Source: Sulfurimonas sp. (lineage in GTDB: Bacteria > Campylobacterota > Campylobacteria > Campylobacterales > Sulfurimonadaceae). From it: 24,202 nucleotides of DNA. Made by a program: the position numbers and the translations under genes. The notes under the pieces were generated by a model. That model was not told the DNA's origin, did no database searches, and saw only the letters and a list, made by a program, of their open reading frames with translations. Shown piece by piece: positions 1 through 6,942 of the stretch (position 1 is its first letter; every line of letters starts with the position of its first letter). Location: positions 29,413 to 53,614 of the forward strand of contig NVXO02000005.1 of the NCBI GenBank assembly GCA_002733945.2. The letters run 5' to 3'.

Positions 1-230
1 GCTATGACAGGTTTGTTAAATCTATCTTGTAACATTTTAGCTGCAAAAAGTGCATTGTATTTTAGTTTTGCTAGGGGATTGTCTGTTGTAGAAAATCCAT
101 CTACATATTTATCAAGTTCTAACTCTGCAATTTTTTCTATGGTAGGAGCAAAAAGAGGGGAGTGCCCTGGAGTTGTCTCTAATGTAATATATGTGCCATT
201 ATTTAGTTTTTCTATTAAAGTATCAAACAA
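1..230 (-). CDS. metF: Methylenetetrahydrofolate reductase-like protein, N-terminal part (cut by window edge)
   Basis: Leftward gene running off the left edge; about 76 N-terminal codons are visible. The protein reads LFDTLIEKLNNG, then LETTPGHSP, DGFSTTDNPLAKLKYN and FNKPVI, which I recognise as the N-terminus of the campylobacterial MetF type. MetF reduces methylene-THF to methyl-THF for methionine synthesis in the cytoplasm. No ATG lies in frame near the 5' end. The best start is a TTG at 228-230 preceded by AAAGAGGA at good spacing, so a TTG start is inferred. It diverges from serB with only 55 bp between them. The family call rests on remembered similarity of the N-terminus, because the barrel core is outside the window. 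Confidence 0.72.
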   Translation of the reverse strand, partial: MFDTLIEKLNNGTYITLETTPGHSPLFAPTIEKIAELELDKYVDGFSTTDNPLAKLKYNALFAAKMLQDRFNKPVI

Positions 231-248
231 ATAAAAGTCCTCTTTAGT

Positions 249-254
249 TATAAT
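249..254 (+). promoter_or_regulatory. Candidate -10 box for serB
   Basis: A perfect TATAAT lies about 32 bp before the serB ATG, which would place the transcription start near 261. No convincing -35 box is visible, which is usual for campylobacterial sigma-70 promoters. A second TATAAT on the opposite strand lies just downstream. Confidence 0.5.
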
Positions 255-260
255 GTCGCA

Positions 261-266
261 ATTATA
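261..266 (-). promoter_or_regulatory. Candidate -10 box for the metF-like gene
   Basis: The plus strand reads ATTATA, so the minus strand carries TATAAT about 31 bp upstream of the proposed TTG start. It would transcribe leftward and overlaps the serB promoter region, so the two promoters cross. Confidence 0.45.
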
Positions 267-285
267 ACAAAAGAGAGAAGATTTA

Positions 286-909
286 ATGCTAAAACTAGCT
301 GTATTTGATTTTGATTCTACACTTATGGACGGAGAGACTATAGATTTCTTCGCACACGAGCTTGGAATTGGTGAAGAAGTAGCAAAAATTACTGAAGAAG
401 CAATGAGTGGAAGACTTGATTTTTTTGAGTCACTACAACAAAGAGTAGGTTTACTTAAAGGTCTTGACTACTCAGTAGTGGAGAAGATAAGTCAAAACCT
501 TCCTTTCATGCCAGGTGCTAAAGAGACTATAGCTGAACTTAAACGCAGAGGTCTTACTGTAATTTGTTTTTCGGGTGGTTTTAGAAGTGCTACTGGATAC
601 GCAAAAGATATACTAGGTTATGATGCAGACTTTGCTAATGTGCTGCATGAGAAAGATGGTAAACTTACTGGTTTAGTGGGTGGAGATATGATGTTTTCTC
701 ACTCTAAGGGTGATATGTTAGAGCGTTTACAAAATATCTTAGGTGTGAGTGCGGAAGAAACATTAGTGTGTGGTGATGGTGCTAATGATTTGAGTATGTT
801 TAAGCATGCTGCAACTCGCATTGCATTTTGTGCAAGACCTGTTTTAGAAGCAGAGGCAAATATCATCATAAAAGAAAAAGATCTTACTTTAATACTGAAG
901 GAAATATAA
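286..909 (+). CDS. serB: Phosphoserine phosphatase SerB
   Basis: HAD-superfamily phosphatase that hydrolyses O-phosphoserine to serine, the last step of serine biosynthesis, in the cytoplasm. The 207-residue length fits the short SerB form without an N-terminal ACT domain. Motif I is FDFDST, with nucleophile Asp8 and acid/base Asp10. DGE follows at 15-17 in the cap entry. Motif II is Ser96 in CFSGG, motif III is Lys141 in HSKGD, and motif IV is GDGANDLSM at 163-171. The ATG is preceded by AGAGAGAAG. A small unknown gene follows after one base, suggesting co-transcription. All catalytic motifs are present, so the assignment is firm. Confidence 0.95.
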   Translation: MLKLAVFDFDSTLMDGETIDFFAHELGIGEEVAKITEEAMSGRLDFFESLQQRVGLLKGLDYSVVEKISQNLPFMPGAKETIAELKRRGLTVICFSGGFRSATGYAKDILGYDADFANVLHEKDGKLTGLVGGDMMFSHSKGDMLERLQNILGVSAEETLVCGDGANDLSMFKHAATRIAFCARPVLEAEANIIIKEKDLTLILKEI

Positions 910-910
910 T

Positions 911-1231
911 ATGTTAGAAAATACAGTGTGGAGACAATACCACAAAGAAAATACTTTTAGAGAGAGACTAGCTGAATGCTGCGTTTTAGATACTATGGAC
1001 TTAATAGTGGAAGATAAAGAACTTTATGGCATTTTAAAAGCGAAGCTTACGAAAAAAGAGTTGAAACTATTTGCAATGGATAGTGCTAACATCAAAGATG
1101 AAACACTACTAGAAGAGTTTTCTTATGATGATAAAGCTTTAGAACAGGCTAAATTTAAACTTTACAAAAAGCTAAAGCAAGATAAAACACGACTTGAATT
1201 TAAAGAGTCTTCAAGAGATAGACAGGCGTAA
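911..1231 (+). CDS. Hypothetical protein downstream of serB
   Basis: A 106-residue, highly charged, probably cytoplasmic protein that I do not recognise. It starts one base after the serB stop and has a good ribosome binding site, AAGGAAATATAAT, inside the end of serB, so it is very likely translated from the serB transcript. It has no signal peptide or membrane segment. The second half is rich in Lys, Glu and Leu and probably helical (KLYKKLKQDK near the end). A paired Cys-Cys sits near residue 23. No catalytic motif is evident, and function cannot be inferred beyond the link with serB. Confidence 0.75.
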   Translation: MLENTVWRQYHKENTFRERLAECCVLDTMDLIVEDKELYGILKAKLTKKELKLFAMDSANIKDETLLEEFSYDDKALEQAKFKLYKKLKQDKTRLEFKESSRDRQA

Positions 1232-1238
1232 CAAAAAA

Positions 1239-1260
1239 ACTAGAAATTTAAATTTCTAGT
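1239..1260. repeat. 22-bp perfect palindrome after the serB operon
   Basis: The sequence is perfectly self-complementary with no spacer, centred on AATTTAAATT and ending in ACTAGA/TCTAGT. Seven A residues precede it and no T run follows on the plus strand. It could form a hairpin ending the serB transcript, but a classical U tract exists only for leftward transcription. It could also be a protein-binding site. Confidence 0.5.
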
Positions 1261-1342
1261 CTCAGGTCATAAGATTAATCTATTATTTATATAATTGTGT
1301 GTAGTATATCAGCAGACATATTAAAAATAAAAAGGAAATTAA

Positions 1343-1681
1343 ATGAAAAAAACGACTTCATTATTACTAGCTGCTATGGTAGTTGGATCAGTTTTTACTA
1401 CAAGTGCGATGGCTGATGCAAAAAAAGGTCAAAAATACTATCTTAAAAAACTCAAAGTTTGTAAAAAAGATGGTCTTAAAAATGGTGCAGTATTTGCTAC
1501 TAAGCACTCACGTCAAGAATGGGCTGGAATCAAAGATGCTGGTAAACTTCAAGATGAGTGGAAATCAATTTGTGCTCATGGTGTGAAGAAAATTAATAAA
1601 ATGAAAGAAAAAGATATTAATAACCTTTATGACTTTGTATGGAAATATGCATCTGATGGTGAAGTGCCATCTTGTGGTTAA
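1343..1681 (+). CDS. Periplasmic cytochrome c-like protein lacking a CxxCH heme motif
   Basis: A 112-residue exported protein. The signal peptide covers residues 1-24 (basic MKKT, hydrophobic core, cleavage after SAMA). The mature start, DAKKGQKYYLKKL, and the segment FATKHSRQEW resemble small c-type cytochrome-like proteins I recall from Campylobacterota. There is no CxxCH: cysteines occur singly at 40, 77 and 111, and CAHG at 77-80 is the nearest to a heme signature. Heme attachment is therefore not supported, and two cysteines could form a disulphide. RBS AAAAGGAAA precedes the ATG. It appears monocistronic, with a weak hairpin after the stop. The family link is inference. Confidence 0.7.
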   Translation: MKKTTSLLLAAMVVGSVFTTSAMADAKKGQKYYLKKLKVCKKDGLKNGAVFATKHSRQEWAGIKDAGKLQDEWKSICAHGVKKINKMKEKDINNLYDFVWKYASDGEVPSCG

Positions 1682-1697
1682 TTCATAACTTTTAAAT

Positions 1698-1719
1698 CCA
1701 AACTCTTTTAACGAGTTGG
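1698..1719. terminator. Weak hairpin between convergent genes
   Basis: AACTC and GAGTT pair around a TTTTAAC loop, extended by CC/GG past a bulged A, and a T-rich but not pure tract follows (TTTACTCCTTCTTTT). It sits between the convergent cytochrome-like and OmpA-family genes, so it may end rightward transcription. The stem is short, so this is only moderately supported. Confidence 0.35.
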
Positions 1720-1747
1720 GTTTACTCCTTCTTTTACCCTCTGTAAC

Positions 1748-3469
1748 TTATTTTAAAATCACTTTAAAACTTACTCTTCTAGATTTTTTCTTAGACTCAA
1801 TATTACTATACTCTACCTGTTGTGATGAACTATAGCCACTACCTCGTAGTACTTGTGTAAGCCAAACTTGTATAGATTTTTTTTGTTTTCTAAATAGATA
1901 AGACATTGTTTCATACGAACGATTAAGTGAGAGTTTCTCGTTGTTGAGGTAAGTATCTGTAAAATCTGATTTTCCCCATTCGCTTGAAGTATGGCCATTG
2001 ATTTCTAAGCTTTGGATATTTTCTTTGTTGGCATATAGAAATGGCAAAAGTTGTGCTGATAGTGTTGTTAAAAATGATTTTTGCGCAGAAGTAAGCTTGT
2101 AAGCACCAACTTCAAAATTAAGTGTAGAACCTATTATATTGATGCTTAAATCTTTTTTGATTTCTATCTTTTTTGCTTTGAGTTCTACTTTAAATATCTC
2201 ACGAAGTTTTTCATAAAAACTATCAACATTACTTGAGACTTGAGCCATAGTAGCATCGCGGTTAAGTTTTGTTATCCACATATTAGTCTCTTGCGAATCG
2301 TTATTCGTATGTAAACCTGCAATGGCTGCTTGTGAGTTATGCATAATCGTGACAGCATTAAAAACATCGTAGTTCTCCTCGCCATAATGTTCTTGTGTTA
2401 GGAGTATAAAGTTTGAATCCATTATCATTGCTAAACCATCGGTATTATAAGTATCTTTCACATAACCAACTGCGATTAATTTACCATCTGAGTACTCTTT
2501 TATATCATTTATTTCACTTGGATAAGTGGTAGAAATTTCCTTGTCTATAAGTATATTTTGATAAAGGTCAAATTTTATGAGGCGTATATGCTCTTTTTGC
2601 ATATGGTTGTACTGCGTGAGTGCTAGAACAAAATTATTATCTTTAAGTCGAATGATTTTTTTAGGTATTACAGTGTTATCATCATTCGCTTTCTTTTGAT
2701 AGTGTTTCAACCAAACACGATTTCCATTTTCTGTTAAACGCATGATGCTTACATCTCTATTTTTTTCATAAGATGTTGTTCCTATAACTATAATAGAGCC
2801 GTCTCTTGCTTCGACAGCATCAATACCTTGGTCATCATAGACCGTACCATATTTTTTACTCCATAGCTTCTGTCCAGTTTTACTAAAGCGAGTGATAAAA
2901 ATATCATTGTTTCCAAGTCCAGTGTTAAACATGCTATCACTACTTGAACGCGATGTAATTGAAGAACCAACTGCTAGAACGCCACCATCACTCATTAAAA
3001 TCAAATTATTCATTCTGTCATAGTTTTTTGTTCCAAAAGTTCTAGAATAGAGTAAATTTGCTTTAGCATCTAACTTTACAATTAGTAATGAACCATCAAG
3101 CGTATATCCGCCTACAAAGTATCCATTTGTAGGAGTTTTTACAAGAGCTATAGCCTGATTAAACTTAGGTAGGTTAGAGATTTCGGAGAGAATGATTTTA
3201 GCTGTTTTATCTACTTTTATTATATGCATTTGCGAGCCAAATTTTTGAGAAACACTTGCTAGGTAATCAAAGGCATCAGTATAAGAAGCTGCACCATTAG
3301 AGTTGTTTTTGTACTCTTTAGAAAATCCAACTGCAGTTATTGTTCTATCGTAGTCTTGCGTGATGTCAAATAGAGCGGCATCAAATGGTTTGTTTACGAT
3401 GATAGAATAATTTGCCGTAGTAGCATAAAGTGATGTTATTAATAGTAATAGAAGTAGAGTTTTTTTCAT
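1748..3469 (-). CDS. OmpA-family protein with propeller-like N-terminal region
   Basis: A 573-residue exported protein. A signal peptide at 1-19 (MKKT, then a long Leu run, cleavage near YATTA) directs it to the periplasm or outer membrane. Residues about 30-420 carry repeating units with DGG or DGS turns, a following hydrophobic strand with G, then a K-LD or R-L strand and W or Y-G, as in beta-propeller-type repeats (for example DGGVLAVGSS and DGSIIVIGTT). Residues about 440-572 form an OmpA C-terminal peptidoglycan-binding domain: NFEVG, EINGHTSSEW, NRSYETMSYL and a basic RRVSFKV end. It is probably a cell-wall-anchored surface or periplasmic protein; the ligand is unknown. No obvious Shine-Dalgarno precedes the ATG. 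It is separated from rpsR by a strong hairpin. Confidence 0.8.
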   Translation of the reverse strand: MKKTLLLLLLITSLYATTANYSIIVNKPFDAALFDITQDYDRTITAVGFSKEYKNNSNGAASYTDAFDYLASVSQKFGSQMHIIKVDKTAKIILSEISNLPKFNQAIALVKTPTNGYFVGGYTLDGSLLIVKLDAKANLLYSRTFGTKNYDRMNNLILMSDGGVLAVGSSITSRSSSDSMFNTGLGNNDIFITRFSKTGQKLWSKKYGTVYDDQGIDAVEARDGSIIVIGTTSYEKNRDVSIMRLTENGNRVWLKHYQKKANDDNTVIPKKIIRLKDNNFVLALTQYNHMQKEHIRLIKFDLYQNILIDKEISTTYPSEINDIKEYSDGKLIAVGYVKDTYNTDGLAMIMDSNFILLTQEHYGEENYDVFNAVTIMHNSQAAIAGLHTNNDSQETNMWITKLNRDATMAQVSSNVDSFYEKLREIFKVELKAKKIEIKKDLSINIIGSTLNFEVGAYKLTSAQKSFLTTLSAQLLPFLYANKENIQSLEINGHTSSEWGKSDFTDTYLNNEKLSLNRSYETMSYLFRKQKKSIQVWLTQVLRGSGYSSSQQVEYSNIESKKKSRRVSFKVILK

Positions 3470-3526
3470 TGCGTCGCTTTTTTAGCAATACATAGCAAAA
3501 AATATTCCTAAATAGTGTTGTGAGGG

Positions 3527-3547
3527 TACTCCCAGCAAGTGGGAGTA
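3527..3547. terminator. Perfect 8-bp hairpin downstream of rpsR
   Basis: TACTCCCA pairs perfectly with TGGGAGTA around a GCAAG loop. It lies 10 bp past the rpsR stop and 57 bp before the OmpA-family start, so it probably ends or stabilises the rpsF-ssb-rpsR mRNA. No U tract follows in the leftward direction, so it is not a textbook intrinsic terminator. Confidence 0.5.
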
Positions 3548-3556
3548 AGAGAAAAC

Positions 3557-3820
3557 CTATTTAAGGTTTTCGAATGGAGCTACTACAACTTGTTTACGAG
3601 TTACAGTATATGGTACTAGTGCAGCTGCACGAGCACGTTTGATAACGATTGAAATCATATCTTGGTGGCGTTTACAGTTACCTGTTAAACGTCTTGGCAT
3701 AATTTTGTATCTCTCTGAAAGTGAGAAACGTAATGCACCTGCATCTTTATAATCCATGAAGTCAACTTTTGCTTCACAGTATTTACAATATCTTTTTTTA
3801 TATTTTCTTTTTTCTGCCAT
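3557..3820 (-). CDS. rpsR: 30S ribosomal protein S18, zinc-binding form
   Basis: An 87-residue primary 16S rRNA-binding protein that pairs with S6 on the platform of the small subunit. The signatures [24 protein letters not shown] and CKRHQD are diagnostic of S18 (residues 24-53). Cys12, Cys15, Cys49 and His52 form a plausible zinc site, so this is the C+ paralogue type. It is the last gene of rpsF-ssb-rpsR, which couples S6, SSB and S18 synthesis. AAGGAA precedes the ATG at good spacing. Confidence 0.96.
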   Translation of the reverse strand: MAEKRKYKKRYCKYCEAKVDFMDYKDAGALRFSLSERYKIMPRRLTGNCKRHQDMISIVIKRARAAALVPYTVTRKQVVVAPFENLK

Positions 3821-3843
3821 GGTATTTCCTTATGTGTTATCTA

Positions 3844-4425
3844 TTAAAATGGAATTTCATCTTCGTTAATATCGTAAGATGGTACAGTATCTGGACTAGG
3901 CATTTGACGACTTTGCTGCTGCGCGGCTTGGTTATTGTTATAACTTTGTTGCTGTGCAGGTTTTTGATACGATTGCTGTTGTTGCTGAGGCTGCTGGTAA
4001 CTTTGACCTTGACCTTGCGCTGGAGCATTGTACCCATCACCTTGATTTGCATCTTCCATAGGAGCATTTGAAGGAGCGTTATATCCGCTACTTTGATTGT
4101 CCCCTTTAGAGTCAAGCATTTGCATAGTCTCTGCTATCACAGAGTGCTTAGAACGTTTTTGTCCATTTTGGTCTACCCATTGTTCAAAATTTAATCTACC
4201 TTCAACAAGTATTTTACTACCTTTACGAAGATATTGGTTTGCAATTTCACCGCTTCTACCAAAAAATGTAACATCCACAAAACAAACTTCTTCTTTCTTT
4301 TCACCATTTGTAGTGAATTTTCTAGAAGTTGCAATAGCAGTTTTTGCTATTGCAGTTCCACTTTGAGTGTATCTAAGTTCGATATCACGTGTAAGATTAC
4401 CAACTAAAATTAGTTTATTGAACAT
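3844..4425 (-). CDS. ssb: Single-stranded DNA-binding protein
   Basis: A 193-residue SSB. The OB-fold covers about residues 1-110 (MFNKLILVGNLTRD, RYTQSG, KGSKILVEGRL). It is followed by a long low-complexity Gln/Asn/Ser/Pro linker with several Q runs and by the acidic tip NEDEIPF, which recruits replication and repair partners. SSB coats single-stranded DNA in replication, recombination and repair. GAAGGAAAAC lies before the ATG. It sits between rpsF and rpsR with short gaps, the usual bacterial arrangement. The Q-rich linker is longer than in many SSBs but typical for AT-rich genomes. Confidence 0.96.
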   Translation of the reverse strand: MFNKLILVGNLTRDIELRYTQSGTAIAKTAIATSRKFTTNGEKKEEVCFVDVTFFGRSGEIANQYLRKGSKILVEGRLNFEQWVDQNGQKRSKHSVIAETMQMLDSKGDNQSSGYNAPSNAPMEDANQGDGYNAPAQGQGQSYQQPQQQQQSYQKPAQQQSYNNNQAAQQQSRQMPSPDTVPSYDINEDEIPF

Positions 4426-4458
4426 GTGTTTTCCTTCAATTTTCTACTCTTATGAGTA

Positions 4459-4896
4459 TTACTCAGCTGCTGCTTCAGTAGCTGCTGGAGCTTCTGTTTC
4501 TACTGCTGGTGTTTCAGTTGGTGCTTCTGCTACTGGAGTTTCAACTTTTGGAGCTTCTGCAGCTTTTTTAGCTTTTTCAACCATACCGTTAAATGCAGCT
4601 ATTTCACGATTTGTATCGTACTTAATAGTTACAAAACGAAGTAATTCTTCGTTAATACGGAAACGTCTTTCAATTTCAGTAATTGCTGATGGAGCAATTG
4701 ACGAATAGATAACATGGTAAAAACCACGCTCGTTTTTTTCAATAGGGTAAGCTAATTTTCTCATTCCCATTGGACTTGTAGCAATTATTTCACCACCGTT
4801 TGAAGTAATAACTTCTTCGATAGCTTTAACGCTTGCTTGAATTTCTTCTGCTGTTAATGTAGGTTTTACGATTACTAAGTTTTCGTAGTTTCTCAT
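4459..4896 (-). CDS. rpsF: 30S ribosomal protein S6
   Basis: A 145-residue S6, the partner of S18 on the 30S platform. I place the start at the ATG of MRNYENLVIVKP, because this is the conserved S6 beginning and GAGGAG lies 10 bases upstream. The reading frame stays open 21 codons further, to 4959, but that extension is not S6-like and probably belongs to the leader. The core covers about residues 1-110. The C-terminal tail of some 35 residues is rich in Ala, Glu, Pro and Thr, with repeated ETP/EAP units, and is likely disordered. It is the first gene of rpsF-ssb-rpsR, probably subject to S6:S18 feedback on its leader. Confidence 0.94.
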   Translation of the reverse strand: MRNYENLVIVKPTLTAEEIQASVKAIEEVITSNGGEIIATSPMGMRKLAYPIEKNERGFYHVIYSSIAPSAITEIERRFRINEELLRFVTIKYDTNREIAAFNGMVEKAKKAAEAPKVETPVAEAPTETPAVETEAPAATEAAAE

Positions 4897-5016
4897 ATAA
4901 TATGATCTCCTCTTGGTATTTGCCGTTATGGCGTATGTTTCCCCCTCGGATAAAAGCACAAATGCTCTGATATATAATATCTTAAATTAAGACATTACAA
5001 AGAGAAAGGAACCGCA
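4897..5016 (-). promoter_or_regulatory. Long 5' leader of the rpsF-ssb-rpsR operon
   Basis: The leftward transcript would have a leader of about 110 nt if the TATAAT at 5017-5022 is used. It contains an AGCA-TTTG-TGCT hairpin followed by four T residues, then TCCGAGGGGG, then a GCC-ATAAC-GGC mini-hairpin, then the rpsF Shine-Dalgarno. Many bacteria regulate rpsF through an S6:S18-binding RNA with a CCG-containing bulge in this position. The CCG at the right place is suggestive, but I could not build the full consensus fold by eye. Confidence 0.4.
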
Positions 5017-5022
5017 ATTATA
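5017..5022 (-). promoter_or_regulatory. Candidate -10 box for the rpsF operon
   Basis: A perfect TATAAT on the minus strand, in the 250-bp gap between rpsF and the divergent deacetylase gene. A start site about 7-8 bases downstream gives the leader described at 4897-5016. A weaker AT-rich alternative lies closer to the gene, near 4975-4982. Confidence 0.45.
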
Positions 5023-5146
5023 CATAAATATGGCTTAAAGGGTTATTATTAATTTAACTAGGATTTTATGGCAATTTGCAATAAAAATTTCATATTAATA
5101 TTTAAGAGGGTATAGTTTCGTAAAACAACATAAAGAATAAATATAA

Positions 5147-6148
5147 ATGCCAAAACGAAAAAAGAGTCAAAAAAACAAAACTAATACTAAAATACTTACC
5201 TATATAGCCTGGGCTTTAGTACTTGTGGCTCTTATTCTAAGTGCCCTGTTAGCTGGTTACTATATAGGTTTTTCTGATGGAAAAAGTAAAACAGAGAAAA
5301 TATATTCTCAAAAAAATGCTGAACAAAAAGCACTGCTTAAAAAGTTGGAAAACAGTCTAATTAAAAAGACTCTAAGTGTCAATACAAGACTCAAAAGTGT
5401 ACTTAAAAAAGAGACGAAGCAGTACATTTCAGCATCTCATGAGATTGATGGAAATTCTTTGGCAAATATACCAAAAATGGCAAAAAGAAAAAAAATTCTT
5501 GCACCTCATAAAGCACGTTTAGCAATTATCATAGACGATGTAGGAACAAAAACTCAAGTAGAAGCTATAAAAAGTTTACGATTACCTCTTACAATGTCAT
5601 TTTTACCTCCAAGTAAGGCCAGACCAAATACAGCAAAACTTGCAAAACTTGAAAAATTATATATGGTTCACTTACCCATGGAAGCACAAAATTGGAGTGC
5701 AGAAGAACCAAATACTCTTCGTATTCATGATCAGCAAACTAAAATATCTGCGAGAATAAAAGAGATTAAACAACTCTTCCCCAATGTTAAATATATTAAC
5801 AACCATACAGGAAGCAAATTTACTTCAAGTGAAGTGGCTATGAATAGACTTATTTTTGCTCTTAATGCAAATAATATTCATTTTATAGATAGTAGAACTA
5901 CAGCACAAACAAAAGCACCTAAGGTTTTGAAAAACTTTGGTCTTAAGTATGTGTCTAGAGATGTTTTTTTAGACCACCATATGGATAAACCTTATGTACT
6001 AGAGCAGATTAAAAAAGCTATAAAAGTGGCAAAAAGCCATGGAACAGCGATAGCTATAGGGCATCCACACAAAAATACTCTTCAAGCACTCTATGAGTCA
6101 AAAGAGTTATTAAAAGATGTGGAGTTAGTCTATATTAATAGACTCTAA
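5147..6148 (+). CDS. Divergent polysaccharide deacetylase family protein (YibQ/DUF610 type)
   Basis: A 333-residue membrane-anchored periplasmic protein. A lysine-rich N-terminus is followed by one membrane segment (about 17-41), a basic, helix-prone linker to about 120, and then the deacetylase-like fold. Family motifs are IIIDDVG at 127-133, SFLPPS, HLPME at 175-179, NNHTGSKFT at 218-226 (usually NNHMGS), FIDSRT at 246-251, RDVFLDH at 271-277 and IGHPH at 304-308. Catalytic carbohydrate deacetylation is not proven for this divergent group. dprA starts one base after the stop, an order I recall in Campylobacter next to ilvC. Confidence 0.85.
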   Translation: MPKRKKSQKNKTNTKILTYIAWALVLVALILSALLAGYYIGFSDGKSKTEKIYSQKNAEQKALLKKLENSLIKKTLSVNTRLKSVLKKETKQYISASHEIDGNSLANIPKMAKRKKILAPHKARLAIIIDDVGTKTQVEAIKSLRLPLTMSFLPPSKARPNTAKLAKLEKLYMVHLPMEAQNWSAEEPNTLRIHDQQTKISARIKEIKQLFPNVKYINNHTGSKFTSSEVAMNRLIFALNANNIHFIDSRTTAQTKAPKVLKNFGLKYVSRDVFLDHHMDKPYVLEQIKKAIKVAKSHGTAIAIGHPHKNTLQALYESKELLKDVELVYINRL

Positions 6149-6149
6149 T

Positions 6150-6929
6150 ATGATAAAGAGAGTTGATTTTAAAATAAATGAACTTGAAAATATGAGGAAG
6201 TACCCAAAAGAACTTTTCTTTACAGGGGCCACTCATTTACTAAAAAAGAGAAAAATATCTATTATCGGAAGTAGAAAACCTAATTTGTATGCTCAAGATA
6301 AAACGGCAGTATTAGCAAGAAAGCTCTCGAGTAGTGGTATCTGTATAGTGAGTGGTGGAGCTATAGGCGTAGATGCAATCGCTCACAGATCAGCTGGTAC
6401 GAAGAACACTATAATGATTGCAGCTACTGGACTTGATAAACGCTACCCTGCCATCAATAAAAACCTTATATCAGATATAGAGTCAGAAGGTTTAGTGCTT
6501 AGTCAGTTTAAAGAAGGCTCCCCCTCAACTCGATATAACTTTGTACTGAGAAATGAACTAGTAGTAGCTCTTGGTGACGTGCTGATAGTTACATATGCAG
6601 ATTTGAACTCTGGGAGTATGAGAAGTGTTGAGTATGCATTGGCAATGGGAAAAGAGATATATGTACTCTCTCATAGAATTGGAGAGAGTGAAGCGACAAA
6701 CAACTTACTCTTAGAGGGTAAGGCAAAAGCTATTTATGACATAGATGCTTTTGTAAGAGACTTCTCGGGTGAAGAACAGTCCGCTACAGTAAAGAGTGAT
6801 GATTTTTTAGAGTTTTGTAAATCTAATCCAAGATATGAAGAAGCCTTACAAAAATACCCTAACAGAGTTTTTGAAGCTGAGCTTAGCGGGGAGATAGAAA
6901 TAAAAAATGGTGTGTGTAAACTTTTATAA
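6150..6929 (+). CDS. dprA: DNA-processing protein DprA (Smf)
   Basis: A 259-residue cytoplasmic protein that protects incoming single-stranded DNA and loads RecA during natural transformation. The Rossmann-like core covers about 35-205: ISIIGSRKPN, IVSGGAIGVDAIAH (67-79), AATGLDKRYP (91-100), RNELVVALGDVLIV and NSGSM (153-157), all matching the DprA signatures. There is no N-terminal SAM domain. The last 55 residues show no clear winged-helix, so it is a short form, like those of other Campylobacterota. No clear Shine-Dalgarno is present, and translational coupling to the upstream gene is likely. It converges on queA with a 13-bp gap. A ruvX gene often follows dprA in the phylum but is absent here. 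Confidence 0.93.
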   Translation: MIKRVDFKINELENMRKYPKELFFTGATHLLKKRKISIIGSRKPNLYAQDKTAVLARKLSSSGICIVSGGAIGVDAIAHRSAGTKNTIMIAATGLDKRYPAINKNLISDIESEGLVLSQFKEGSPSTRYNFVLRNELVVALGDVLIVTYADLNSGSMRSVEYALAMGKEIYVLSHRIGESEATNNLLLEGKAKAIYDIDAFVRDFSGEEQSATVKSDDFLEFCKSNPRYEEALQKYPNRVFEAELSGEIEIKNGVCKLL

Positions 6930-6942
6930 GTATAGCACTTGT

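Noticed and set aside
4..234. Rightward 76-codon ORF at the left edge
   Set aside because: It is the antisense image of the metF-like N-terminus, whose leftward frame reads as a recognisable conserved protein with a ribosome binding site.
3769..4366. Long rightward ORFs opposite ssb and rpsR
   Set aside because: They are shadows of the SSB and S18 genes; the low-complexity Q-rich linker of SSB gives artificial Leu-rich open frames on the other strand.
4897..4959. S6 protein starting 21 codons further upstream
   Set aside because: The extension is unlike S6, while the ATG at 4896 has a good Shine-Dalgarno and the conserved S6 N-terminus.
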